A stretch of DNA of 64,000 nucleotides. Origin: Styela clava. Lineage: Eukaryota; Chordata; Ascidiacea; Stolidobranchia; Styelidae. The stretch covers positions 6,572,001-6,636,000 of the forward strand of contig NC_135251.1 of the NCBI RefSeq assembly GCF_964204865.1, given 5' to 3'. The position numbers were made by a program, and so were the translations under genes. This document shows positions 39,671 through 51,106 of the stretch, in pieces. Positions within the stretch are counted from its first letter, which is position 1; each line of letters opens with the position of its first letter. The notes beneath the pieces were generated by a model, which saw nothing but the letters and a program-made list of their open reading frames with translations, had not been told where the DNA came from and did not search any database.

Positions 39671-40766
39671 AGGTATAATCTAATCTCTGACTGGGAATGT
39701 TCACATTCGTTTCTTACTTGCAGTACTGGAGCAGGTCAAACAGAAGTGTTCATTGGTTATGATTGCTTAATTGAAAAAGCTGCTTCTGCAAATCGTGTTG
39801 ATATCTATCAGTGTGTTCTTAAGATAAGACAACAAAGAGTGGACATGGTTCAAACATGTGTGAGTACTTTACAATATTATCGAATAATGGATTTGAAAAT
39901 TAATGACTTTTAATTTTAACAGAAGCCTTTCCAATAACTTCAATCCACCCGATCCATCCTGATTGTCTCTGATATTTTTGGAGACATAACATAAAACTAA
40001 TGAAATTCATTCCTTTCCTTATCAATTTAAACTTTATAATAGTGTACTTTTTGTATTCAACAAAACTTTCTAACTGTAAGCTGCATTATCGCCAAAACTG
40101 GGCTTATTTGATTCCACGCATACTGGTGTCAGAATTAGACTGAAGAACCATCAATATTAGATATATTCTTTGGACTGATTACAATCAAAATTAATTGACA
40201 ATTCATACAATTGATTATTTAACGGTTCGAATACTTTACTAACTTTAGATACTTCTAACTCTACTGAAATTTCTAGTTGGTAATAAATATCTCCAATAGT
40301 TTGAAAGAACAACGACAATTCTAATTTTTATTATTATTCCACAGGATCAATACAAACTTCTTCATAAGTTTTTGGTCGAGTATCATTTGTTTGACAAATC
40401 AGATACAGATGGCATTGGACTCGAGGAAAAGATTCAGGAAGACAAAGTGTAAGTGACTGATTTTCTCGTTTTCACAGTAATTTAGAAATGTTAGACCAAA
40501 ACATGGCTTTACGTCGCTTACGTGGTAAAATACTGTTAGAGCGCCATGGGGTGTTTCCACCCTCACGATGAGATGTATATGAAGGTTGTTTGAGAACAAA
40601 AAAAGGTGTCGGTAGGCAGATCTAGCATGTGTATGTCCATAACGCTGGGTGAAAAAGATCATTGCACAGTGCTTTTGAATAATATTGTATTTAGCAAAAA
40701 CTATAATCGTAAAATAGAAGTTTGTGAAAACAAAACAAAATGAATTTGAATCATCAATTACTTTAG

Positions 40767-43700
40767 GTTAGCGCAAACTTCCAGGATAAAGAAAGAGTTC
40801 GAAAACCTTGATGTGACTGCTAGTATCAGCAAGATCGATGCGAAGCATGGTATGTATCCTGCTTTTACCTGAAGGATAAGCAAATAACATTAATATCATT
40901 GCAGGCAAAAGATTACCAAAACGAAACGAATCGTATGCTAACTACACCATCAAGCACGGGTACTACTATATCTAGGGTGACAATAGCTTATAACTGGTTG
41001 ACTAATATTAGGTTATTAGCTATTTTGCAAATTATTAATAAGCCCTAATGTACACTAATATAATTGGTAAACGATTGAAATATTATTCAAAAATTTTACC
41101 CATTGCAGATGAAATAAATGATTTTCATCTCATATGATAATATCATTAAATAAATAGGAATTGGTAATCAGTATAAATCGGCGTGTTGATTTCAAACTAT
41201 AATCCCAGTTATCATCCTTTTTGGATTTATACAAATATAACTGAGACGATAGGCTTCTACTTTCTAGTACAAATCTTTTACACTTGGCCTTTCTAGCAGA
41301 AACTATTTAACCTCGTACTCATCAATAGTATGATCATTTGGTAATACCCATCGAATACATTATATATAATGAGAAGATATGTTTTAATTTTGTGATAACT
41401 GTGAGTGATCGTTAGGTAATTGATAAAATAAGTACGCTGTATAAAATTGTCTGTTATTGACCAAATCTTCTTAAACAACTTACATGATTTTTGTCTCTTT
41501 ATCTGTTTATTAAAGCTTCATGGTTGTATCATGTAAAATGTTCAAAATGCAATATGATGTTTTTATTGTTCTTGATGGTATTTATTTAACAAAGTTTTCA
41601 ATTAACTGCAAGTGTACATTTTTACTGTCGGCTTCATTGATGGCAAAAAAGTTTTATTGACAAAGAATTATATGCTTGTAATTAAACTTAATTTACTAAT
41701 CGGGAACAATTTCATTACAGCTGAGAACTCTAAAATCATTTTATTGTGGCAACAGGGAGATGGAAACGTTATACCAAGAATAACCGCTAATCATCTCGAG
41801 GTATTTTTTCCAATATGCTTCTATTTTGATATCATTTTTATAACGAATTCTATATCACGTACTTATATCTCTCCTAGAGTACACATCTGTTTCTAGTGGT
41901 TAAAATTAGTCAGACACCAAAAACTTCTTTTTATTTAATTAAACTCGGTCTGAAGTACTATCTTGGATCCTTTGTTGTTTTAAAAATACCATATATTAAT
42001 GTACAGTCAAATATAAAGTCTTAACTAAAGGGTTTTTCTATTCTATCAATTTTTCTACTTTTGCAGATATACGACGAATCTATTCGCATGATTGCTTGTG
42101 AAGGGCCAACGTTGTCAAATGTGGAATATTTCTGGAGAGCTGTTATTGATAGTGACGTCACTACGATTGTGATGCTAAAGGAACTCGTAAATGAAAATGT
42201 TAGATTATTTGATAATTAATTTATTAGGAAACTACTTGACAATTGTTTTTGGGCGCGATTTGACACAATTATCGAGGCATAGATATATTCAAAAAGGTTA
42301 TTATCAATCATCAGTATATGTTCTAATATTAACATTTTATCTCAATCTAATTCCCTATTCATGAAAATAAGTTTACTTTTCTGAAAAGGTATTTGATACA
42401 AGTTCGAAATAGTTTACAGGATGATCAATCATTGATTGCAATTTTTACCATCATGACCATAAAAAAAATTAATTAGGATTTACACCGAATACTCACACAC
42501 ACTGAAGGTTCGTTCCGCCTTTTTCTCTAGTTATAGAAGTTACAATAATATCTAAAAATTTAGGGAGACAACATACAGTACTGGCCATCAGAAAAGGGAT
42601 CCTTGAGAATATTTGGAAAAGTAACTGTTCAGTTGAAAAACTCGTACGCCACGGGGGAATATGTGCAAAGACATTTTAAAATTGCGCGTGGTGATGAACA
42701 AAAAGTGAGTTTGTAAGAATTCATAAAAACAGTTTTTACAGGTTGTTAAGTTACTGTGATATACAACATGACTGATGCACAAAAGATTTGTTCATTACAA
42801 AGTCTAATACAGCATCAGAATATTGATATACTCTGACAAAAATATGTCAAATCACCAGCGATCCATGAAATATATGAAGTGTATCACATGTTCAACAAAA
42901 GTTTTTGTTGTTTTCATAGGAAGTAACGCACTATCAAATCGTGGGATGGACATCCAACGCGTGTCCTGATGATACTATTACCGTCCTCGACATAATCCAG
43001 GAAATTCAGACGAATTTTAGGAGTCGAGATATTTCGACGGTAATGGTGCACAGCAGGTATATAAATAAATTTGAAAATGTCACAAATTTCATGTATTATT
43101 ATTCAACGTTTTAAATTGTTCCAAGAAGTAAAATAGTATGTTTGGTTGAACCGATATTAGTGCTTGTTATTCATTCAAGTTCGCAGACGCGGAATTCCTA
43201 AATATCTCACTCAATTAACCAATTGGAAGTTTTACAAAATTATTGCTCATACTATTATAAGCAAACTCGAAATGGCTGCCTATGCTCACAAACATTCATA
43301 CAGATGTATAGAAATATATAAAAAAAAAAATTCAATTCAATATTCCAGAGTAAACTTTTCATTGCACTGATAGTAAACAAATTATATTTTGAAAACATCA
43401 AATAGTAACTTTCGGTTGAATATATTAAATTTAATTGTGTTTTTCACTGTTTTTGAGCGTGTTAGCAAGGTTTCTAATATTTTTAGACGGTTTTTTACTG
43501 TTTCTAATGTTTTTAGACGGGTTTTCACTTAATTATCTATATCTTAAAATCATTTTATATTTTCAGTGTTGGCTTTGGAAGAACCGGTACATTTTGTGCC
43601 ATAATGAATTTGATTTCCTGGGCGACTGTTGATGGAAGAGCCGATGTTTTTCGAGTGGTGAAGGATTTGGGAGATTGTCGACCAGGGATGGTTCAAACAT

Positions 43701-44217
43701 TGGTATGATATTTTTTTTGAATATCAAATTATATATACTTTAATAATATTATTGATGACCTTTATTTTGCTAACAATTTCCCCCACGCAAATTGAGTGAA
43801 ATTTTCTCATGAAGAAATTAAATTAGAATCGAAGTTTTTGTCACCAAGTTTAAAGTACAAAGATAAAATCGGGTCGGAATTAGCAATTTGCAAACTGTAT
43901 TTAGATTGTAGTTTTGCTCCACCGTAGTACGAATTATTGACTGTAGCTATATAATGGTCAAACAATAATCCGCGTAGTTCGTCCAAGAGATCCAAGTGAT
44001 CCATGAGAAAGTAGATCTAGTATTTGATGTATTCTATGGCAATTGTTTTTAATTTTGACTTTATGCTTCGACCATAAGTCCAACTCGAGCACTATCTGGA
44101 AAGCATTCCCACAATAAAATCCTAACACATTTTCAGGATGAATACCGGTTTTGCTACCGAGCTGTTGAGCAGTATCTATGTTCCACTAACGTCTACAAAA
44201 CTGTGAAAACATGGTGA
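40767..44217 (+). pseudogene. PTP domain 2, catalytic Cys replaced by Ser
   Basis: Exons are 40767-40849, 40905-40959, 41721-41800, 42067-42198, 42564-42704, 42920-43056, 43567-43702 and 44137-44217. Landmarks are KKEFENL, ACEGPTLSNVEYFWRAVIDS, TIVMLKEL, NIQYWPSEKG, IVGWTSNACPDD (WPD replaced by WTS) and VHSSVGFGRTGTF, where HC is HS but the Arg stays. The motif RPGMVQTLDEYRFCYRAVEQ ends the fold. The 40959 donor leaves phase 2 while 41721 needs phase 1, so there is one base too many at CACGG|GT. A dead D2 is common in receptor phosphatases; losing both the Cys and the WPD acid makes activity very unlikely. Confidence 0.82.
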
Positions 44218-44523
44218 AAGAGAAAACATACGGAAAGCCTATGCAGTTGCATGGCCGTGGAGCAATTTACGAAAATCATCAGATGTCAGATTGATTCAAA
44301 TATCAATAAGAAAACGTCGATATAGGAATTACTCAATTTAATTGAATTTGAAATGTCGTTATGGCTCTATGTACTATTGAAGTGTACCACTATTCTAATT
44401 TATTTTATAAATATATTGGTAATTTCGCAATATTTTCCTCGATGTTATTTCCCATAAAATATTTGTTTCCGTTGCAATGGTTTTTTTCCATTTGTTTCAA
44501 ATCAAAAGCAAAATTATTATTCA

Positions 44524-44529
44524 AATAAA
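44524..44529 (+). promoter_or_regulatory. Candidate polyadenylation signal
   Basis: The first AATAAA after the receptor stop codon is about 307 bases downstream. The region is AT-rich, so chance occurrence is possible. Confidence 0.35.
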
Positions 44530-46154
44530 ACTTATTATTTAAACAATTCTGGTTTCATCATCAGACGCGAGACTAGATTTGGCTTAATTTATCATCGGAA
44601 AATTTTCGAGATTTATTGAATCTATTAATTAACAATTGTTTTTTACGAGTAGTAATCATGTTATAGGGGTTCATTGTATAAATTTGTGATTAAATTTTTA
44701 TACCAATATATATCATGTTCCAATTCAATTCAAATTTGTCTATTTTGAAAAAACTTTTAGAAGACAAAAGTAGTAGAAGTTTTATTTTTTTATATTTGCT
44801 CCTATGACCTGTTCCGCATATTTTCTGTAAAATGCTTTTGAATTGATTCTGATATTGATTTGGCGAGGTCTAACCAAATTGGCAAAGTCAATTTTATTTT
44901 GCACACGTACTAAGGAACAATCACAATAATTATATAAAATGCAATATTAAATAGAAAGAAACGCATGTAACTGGAAAGAAAGAAAATTATGTAACGTCAT
45001 ACCTGATCAAAACTTATACGGTTAACTAAGTTCTAAAATGAAGTTAAAATCTTTGCAAAAACCGAATTTTTATTTTTTAAAACGCATTCCGACATATCCT
45101 AAGTTTTGTCAATGATGCATGAATTTTGGTTGTTTATGATATTTCAAAAAGTATTACAAAGTTATATTTATATGTTTAAATTATGTTTTGGTTTATTGGC
45201 CTTATGCATAATGCATTTTAGCAGTCAACGCTACCTATTTCAAAATGTATTCCAAATTCTCGGTTTTTCATATTTTCTTATTTCATGTATGCCACCAACA
45301 TACGTAGCATGAAACAATAACTGTAAATAAATTGATGATTCATTCATTAAATTGATATTTTAGAAAAATAAACAGAAAAGCTTAGTTATATATGTCTATC
45401 AGATTACTGAAGATTATATACAAAGGGTCGTTATTTTAGAAATGAAGCGATAGTTGTAGTACAATGTATTAATTACGACGTTAACCGTCGAGGCTTCTGT
45501 TGCCGATAAAGACGAACGGGAGAGTAACGCTCAAATATATGGACACGAAGACCAAACAAATATTTCACCGGAGCGCCAGCCCAATGTAGTTCTATTACAT
45601 ATATATTAATATTACAGTGTATATTTGTGACAAACCGTTAGGGAATAGTAAGGAAACAGACTTTGATATCATTATTTTGAAGACAACTTTGTAGATTCTT
45701 TACCTTTATCAACCACTCTTTTTTCATCTGTGCTGTACTAGCTAGTATTTAATTTGGGAGTCAAATCCAATCCCACCCTATCAATAAAGATATTGTTCCA
45801 ATCAAAGATTCATCAAAATAATTACAAGAAAATTTTCATCAACACCATATACATCTCTATTTAATTGAATTACGGCATTCTCAGCTGTTCATCGCCAAAA
45901 CTCCTCAAATATTAGTTGTTTTTTGGCAAATGGACAATGGGATAATGCGCTCGTGTGTGAACGTAAACATTTTGTAAAACAGAATATTGTTGAGCATTTG
46001 AACATTAAAAATATAGTATCTACAGGTATGTAGTAGAGTTAAAAAGATAGTTGCATTTCGGATTTGTTTGCAATTTGGAATTTGTTTTATTAATTTGTTA
46101 TATCCCCATTTTTAACGACTGTTATACTCTACGAACAAGATGCCGAAACGCGTA

Positions 46155-46720
46155 TTACTTATCGATCTCGATCGGTAAGTATGTTGATAGGTATTGTCTG
46201 TTTGTTTGTTACTTATCGATCTTAAGATCGGTAAGTATGTTGATAGGTATTTGCCTGTTTGTTTGTTTGTCTGTCTGTTAGATGCACGTGATATCTCACG
46301 AACGCAAATCTGAATCTGCTCCAAATTTCACATGTGCATTCATCATAGCTCGGATCAAAAGCCTATTGATTTTCGATGAATTATGTCGTATAATTAGCGA
46401 GTTATTAGGTAATTGGTGATGGGACACACGGTGTCACTATGGAGTAAGAGCACTGTTTTTGAGGAGCTCATAACCTCCGATCGATAAGTCTTCGGTCTTC
46501 GACCAATATACTCGTTTGTTTGTTTGTCTGTTAGACACTTTCGTATGTTACGCGATATCTCACGAAAGCGAGGTTGAATCTGCTACAAATATTGCATGTG
46601 TATTCATCATATATCATACCAGGAGCCTAATAATTTTGGATAAATTGTGTCGTATAATTAGCGAGGTATTGAAAAATTAGTGATGGGACACGCGGTGTCG
46701 CTATTGAGTCGAAGCGAAGG
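46155..46720. repeat. Two tandem copies of a TTTGTTTGTCTGTTAGA repeat unit
   Basis: Two related units (about 46155-46450 and 46490-46720) share the order: TATCGATC palindromic start, GTTTGTTTGTCTGTTAG, GATATCTCACGAA, GCATGTGxATTCATCATA, TGTCGTATAATTAGCGAG and GATGGGACACxCGGTGTC. This looks like a dispersed repeat inserted or duplicated in tandem. It has no coding frame. Confidence 0.65.
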
Positions 46721-49700
46721 GATCGAAACCGCAGTTTGTGTTTTGGGAGATTTACTAACTTTTGTCGCTGCGAACGATTGTGTGCGTAAAAATGCCCTGT
46801 CTGCGATGTGAAGCGTTTAGGTTACACGCCGCAGTCAGAACAAAATAAAAAAGATTTTCATTTTTTATCGAAACGTTGAATAAAAGATTTTGTCAAAATA
46901 CCCAACTTCTCAAGTGCTCGTTTGGCTGCCGACTGACCAAGATTCTATCCTCTACGTGTGAACATAATGAGTATTCATTTGCACTTTTTTGATGCGACAA
47001 CGACAGATATGCTTTATAACTGAAACTGACAGTGATGTATTGCAACTTATTCATACGTTTCCTGTTTTGTTATCTGCCTCCATTGCAATATGAGCAGATT
47101 TCAAACTTTCAGTTTTCGAACTTAAACATGAAATGTACATTGCCTATAAGTACTGCTAGAAATGAATTCTATGTAACAAGAATAAAACAAATCTGCGTAA
47201 TGATTTATTTCAAAAATTTTGTACCGCCCATTTTGTTAACACAAATTATAAGCTAAGTCAATATAATATCAACATGTAAAAAATAAATGAAAAGTTTGAG
47301 TGTTTTACAAATATAATTACGATTAAATGAGTAAAACCAATGCATATTTCTTGTAATATTTTTAATTTTGTTCAGCATACCCAGTATTAAATCTCGGTGA
47401 TACTAATTAATAAAAGCACATTGCATTATATCACAAAATTACAGAATTTTTTTTTTTTTCGTTTTTCTGGAATGTCGCGGAACATTTACAGATTCAAAAA
47501 TAAAATAAACATATTATTATAAAGATAATATTTCTCCTACTCCATATAATCATCATATTTCACAAATCATACATATATAACTCAAAACCATAATCATGTT
47601 CTAACAATATTGAACATAATCGAAAGTTGCCAATGAAAATACCCAAACAAATATATCATATTTGATCGAACATTCAGTTTCAAATCTGCCTGTTTCTGAT
47701 TATGAATGTAATGTTTATCGAAAACAAACGATGGTGTAATTTATAAAATATTCAAAGGCTATTTCTACACATCTTGAATTTTTAATGTTACATATTACTC
47801 AATATTAGTAGATCATTCGTCAGGAACATCTATTAATATCATACACAATTCTGGGAGAAATATTTGAATTCCAACAATTTCTCGACATTGTGCCCAATAT
47901 TTACAATCAATTAAGTTTTCCCTTCATATTTTTGACACCACCTATCCATCCGTAGATTTTTCTTAATTTCTCCCTCTTTTTAAAATACGTCCAATTGATT
48001 TTTCTTAAACATAAAAATAATATTTGTTAATCTATGAAGAATACAAGTAAATTGATCGAATAAAATCTCGAAAACCATATTCATATTTCTTCGATGTTTC
48101 AAAATTTATATTTGGTCCTGTAAAATTTATTTAAATCATTTATTTCTGGAATCAAATTTGTACGTCTAGTTAATATACTAAAGTAAACATATCTCCCTGT
48201 ATTGTATATTAGGCAACATTTGTGTGAGAAATGTAATTTAGAGTTTTGGTTCCAAAAATACCTTGACTGGACATTGTAAAAAAGCACTACATTGTAAATT
48301 CGTTAAATGTGACACACTTGTTGTAAATTTTCAATGCCGGCTCCTTGTTTATTTCAAAGTTTGACTTACTTATACGTTGAATTCGTGAAGGTTGGCTATC
48401 TTGATAAGTGTGTGCTGACAGATAACCATTGCTGAGGTGAATTAGTAGCTATATGAATAAAAAATAAATGAATTAAAGCGTATTTCTTTATGGACGTTCT
48501 AATGGAAAGGGTATAATCAAGACAACTGAGTACGCATACGGCTTGTTCAACATTTTAGCAAAGTATATGCGACATGATCAGGCATGAGACGATAAAAAAG
48601 GGTTAACACTTTGAGCTATTTCCACTTTTTTAGGTTTAAAATGGAGGCAATCTCAATTAACGCACATGCCTTAAGCTGAATAACAATAGCTGATGAAAAA
48701 TCAATTATCCAAACATTTGAGTCTTATTTATTTTAGCATTTTGACTGTATCCCATTTTGTACTTAATGCTTTTTTAAAGTGAATTGACAAAATATTCTAA
48801 AAATGCTCTTTGAATTGTTATACATAGAACAAGCCAATATAGAATCAGAAATATTGATAAAATTGTTGCATTTACCAATTAAATATAGGATTGTGGCCTA
48901 GATACCACGTGACATTCAGATGGTGCAAACTATTGAGAAAATTCTCAAATTCTAGATCTGTTCCCTAAAATTTATTTATGAATCTTTCTCTAGCATGCAA
49001 ATATTTAATCAAATTGATGTTTCCGGTTTGAAAGTGTATTAGCTTAAAAAGAAAATGATTCAACTGAGATTTTTCCTGCTTGTATTTCAAGATGGCTATC
49101 AACTCTATTCAACGGAGGGAGGGGGGGGGGGGCAATTTTACTGCTACGGTTCTGCTAATATTTATTCCTGGGAATTATTTTTATTCATCGTCGATTTTGA
49201 TCATACAGGTCTTATCCAAGTATTCACGAAAATCCAAAAATTAAGCGTGGTTTAAATATCATTGCATATACCTGAGTTTATTTACACTCTTCAACTAACA
49301 ATACATTATTTGAAGCAAATAATCCATAATCCTGCATTTTTTCACGGTAATCATCATTTCAGTTAAAATTTTGACTCAGTTGAATGAATTTAAAAGTATC
49401 AGTAAAGGTTGCAATATCAAAGTACACCCGCCTCAAATAGTAACATTTTCAGTTATTTTCTTTGCCCCTAATTTGCGTCTAATAAAGGGTTAAATTAATT
49501 CATCATTTGTGCTAATATTTTTTCATGACATTTATCAACAAAAAAAACATCATCTACTCCTACCGTTACCACGGTTGCTCATAAATTGAAAATTCGTCTC
49601 GCTTGACGCATGCGATATATTGACACCCTATTTATTGCTGCATAACAAGCTTCAAAATACCAATTGCGAACTTACTTCGAAATACCCAATATATGCCAAC

Positions 49701-49853
49701 TCGGAAAGTAAATCTCCTCGCACTTCGCGATTTTCAAAAATTGATAATTCCAGCCTAATCAATATAATGGATAACGTAGTTTTTGTCATGTTTTCGAGAA
49801 AACTGATAACCGTCGGTAGTTTGGATTAAGTAGTGGATGTCCTGCAATCGTTT

Positions 49854-50069
49854 TTAATAACAAAATAACAATGAAATGTTTAAAAGCAATAAAACTTTAA
49901 AATTTTTAACAACAACATTCCAATTTCTTACTTTTACGCTGGAATTAGTGGATCCTTTTGCAAAAGCATTCAGCTTAGCAGTTGATAGATTGCAGTCGAG
50001 AAACTGCACAATTTCGGCTTTAGTAGTTGAGGCAACTTGAGCAAATTTGTGAAATGCTTCAGACTCCAT
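49854..50069 (-). CDS. Possible small exon or gene, unrecognised
   Basis: A 71-codon frame begins MESEAFHKFAQVASTTKAEI and has a coding-like amino-acid mix up to NSSVK, where a good splice donor (AAAA|GTAAGA) occurs; beyond it the frame looks like intron. I do not recognise the family. It could be a first exon of a gene going left, but no second exon was identified. Confidence 0.25.
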   Translation of the reverse strand: MESEAFHKFAQVASTTKAEIVQFLDCNLSTAKLNAFAKGSTNSSVKVRNWNVVVKNFKVLLLLNISLLFCY

Positions 50070-50599
50070 TGTCTTGTTTGTTCAACACAGGAAATGGATC
50101 TGCAAATTCAACATAAAACTATTAACTTTGAATTAAAAACACCATACACCAGAACTGGATAAATCATTAAACAAAAATAGCACGAGCAAACGGAAAAAGG
50201 GCAATGCGGAAATTTCCATAATTAAATTTACAATGCGCCTCACAACTTAATTAAACAATTCGTGTTCCAGACACCTGAAGATTTAATATTGGTTAAAAAA
50301 CTTTTTACTTATTTTTCGTTCTCAAATATATCACTTCAAATCTTTCCATAAATTTTCGTAGTCATAGGAACTATTTCCAAAACATATCATGATTATTGAT
50401 CATAATTTGGTCTCAATTAGTAATGAATAAGAAACAGCTTCTTTAATACCAGCTAGTACACTAGTTTAATTGATATAATATCGTTTCTTTATTGGACTTT
50501 AATGCTAAGGACCTCTGGAACTGTAAACGGCATGGTCCGACCTTGAACAAGACAGAATAAGCTTTTGAAAACTAGAAACCATCATTACCGTAACATCCA

Positions 50600-50857
50600 C
50601 TATGTACGTATACTGTTAATATCAAAGTGAAAATGACATAAAAAAAGAGATAGGTGCAGTCGGTAAGTTAGAAATAAGCTTAACACTATTCTGCTGATTG
50701 TAAAATCGAGTGGGGTACGGCTAGCGTTTCCTGGTATGGGTAATTCGCCATTGGGAATGTTGAACTTCAAGGAATACCGATCGTCAGTTCTCTCAAGAGA
50801 GCGTGGCCCGCGGATGGGCTTCTTCGAGTGGGATTTTCTCCGGATTTGGACATACAA
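50600..50857 (-). CDS. Possible exon, unrecognised
   Basis: The part from about 50857 to 50700 is less AT-rich than its surroundings and encodes MYVQIRRKSHSKKPIRGPRS followed by a polar stretch ending near TPLDFTIS. The remaining codons look like intron. It may belong with the frame at 49854-50069, or be transposon-derived. No family was recognised. Confidence 0.25.
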   Translation of the reverse strand: MYVQIRRKSHSKKPIRGPRSLERTDDRYSLKFNIPNGELPIPGNASRTPLDFTISRIVLSLFLTYRLHLSLFLCHFHFDINSIRT

Positions 50858-51106
50858 CTAGCAAGTGTTTACTTTTCATTTTTTGGATATATTCAAACAG
50901 GACTCGAAATTTACTTAAATAATTAAGGTAAAACGTTATTGCTAATAGGCATAAAATGCCATTATCTCAGCCTCCTAACAGTGATTGCGTCGAAGTCAAT
51001 GGTTTGGGAGCAAGCAAAGGGGGTTGACATTTCTTCAAAGAGGAAGGCAAAAGACCCTATTGACTCTGAGATTTCATGTAAAAAAAACTAAATGATATGA
51101 CATCAG

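Larger units (their letters stand above)
35451..40448 (+). pseudogene. PTP domain 1, signature Arg replaced by Gln, one exon missing
   Basis: Exons are 35451-35587, 35895-35988, 36178-36242, 37668-37786, 38292-38434, 39724-39859 and 40345-40448. Landmarks are ENKHNNILP (where KNRY-NILP is usual), KYWPDHGKDLMFGHIKV (the KCxxYWP region), FLNWPDHGG (WPD loop, intact), and VHCSTGAGQTEVF, where HCxxGxGR has the catalytic Cys but Gln (codon CAA) at the Arg. The Q-loop region reads RVDMVQTCDQYKL. The exon that should encode the YIATQGP...FWxMVW segment between 36242 and 37668 was not found; the gap holds a hAT element and a tandem duplication. Loss of the pTyr loop, Arg and QGP segment argues that this domain cannot dephosphorylate. 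Confidence 0.8.
20569..44217 (+). pseudogene. Receptor-type tyrosine phosphatase with Ig/CTLD ectodomain, probably decayed
   Basis: About 37 GT-AG exons (about 5.2 kb of coding sequence) run through Ig-like and CTLD modules, a C2 Ig domain, fibronectin III-like exons, a furin site, a transmembrane helix and two PTP domains, ending at TGA 44215-44217. Most exon phases agree. Lesions are: one extra base in the A run of the exon 21273-21436; two in-frame stops plus a phase clash in 33107-33236; junctions after 29645, 31658 and 40959 that are one base out; and no exon for the QGP segment of the first PTP domain. No signal-peptide exon was found upstream. PTP domain 1 has Gln for the signature Arg, and domain 2 has Ser for Cys. 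The ancestral product would be a cell-surface receptor with intracellular phosphatase domains. Sequence errors in homopolymers could explain some of the single-base problems but not the stops or missing exon. Confidence 0.75.
44530..51106. other. Gene-poor, repeat-bearing interval
   Basis: No gene was recognised with confidence in 6.6 kb. The interval contains the TTTGTTTGTCTGTTAG repeat pair (46155-46720), a G homopolymer near 49119-49131 and two small minus-strand open frames near 50 kb listed separately. The rest is AT-rich sequence without clear structure. Confidence 0.55.
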
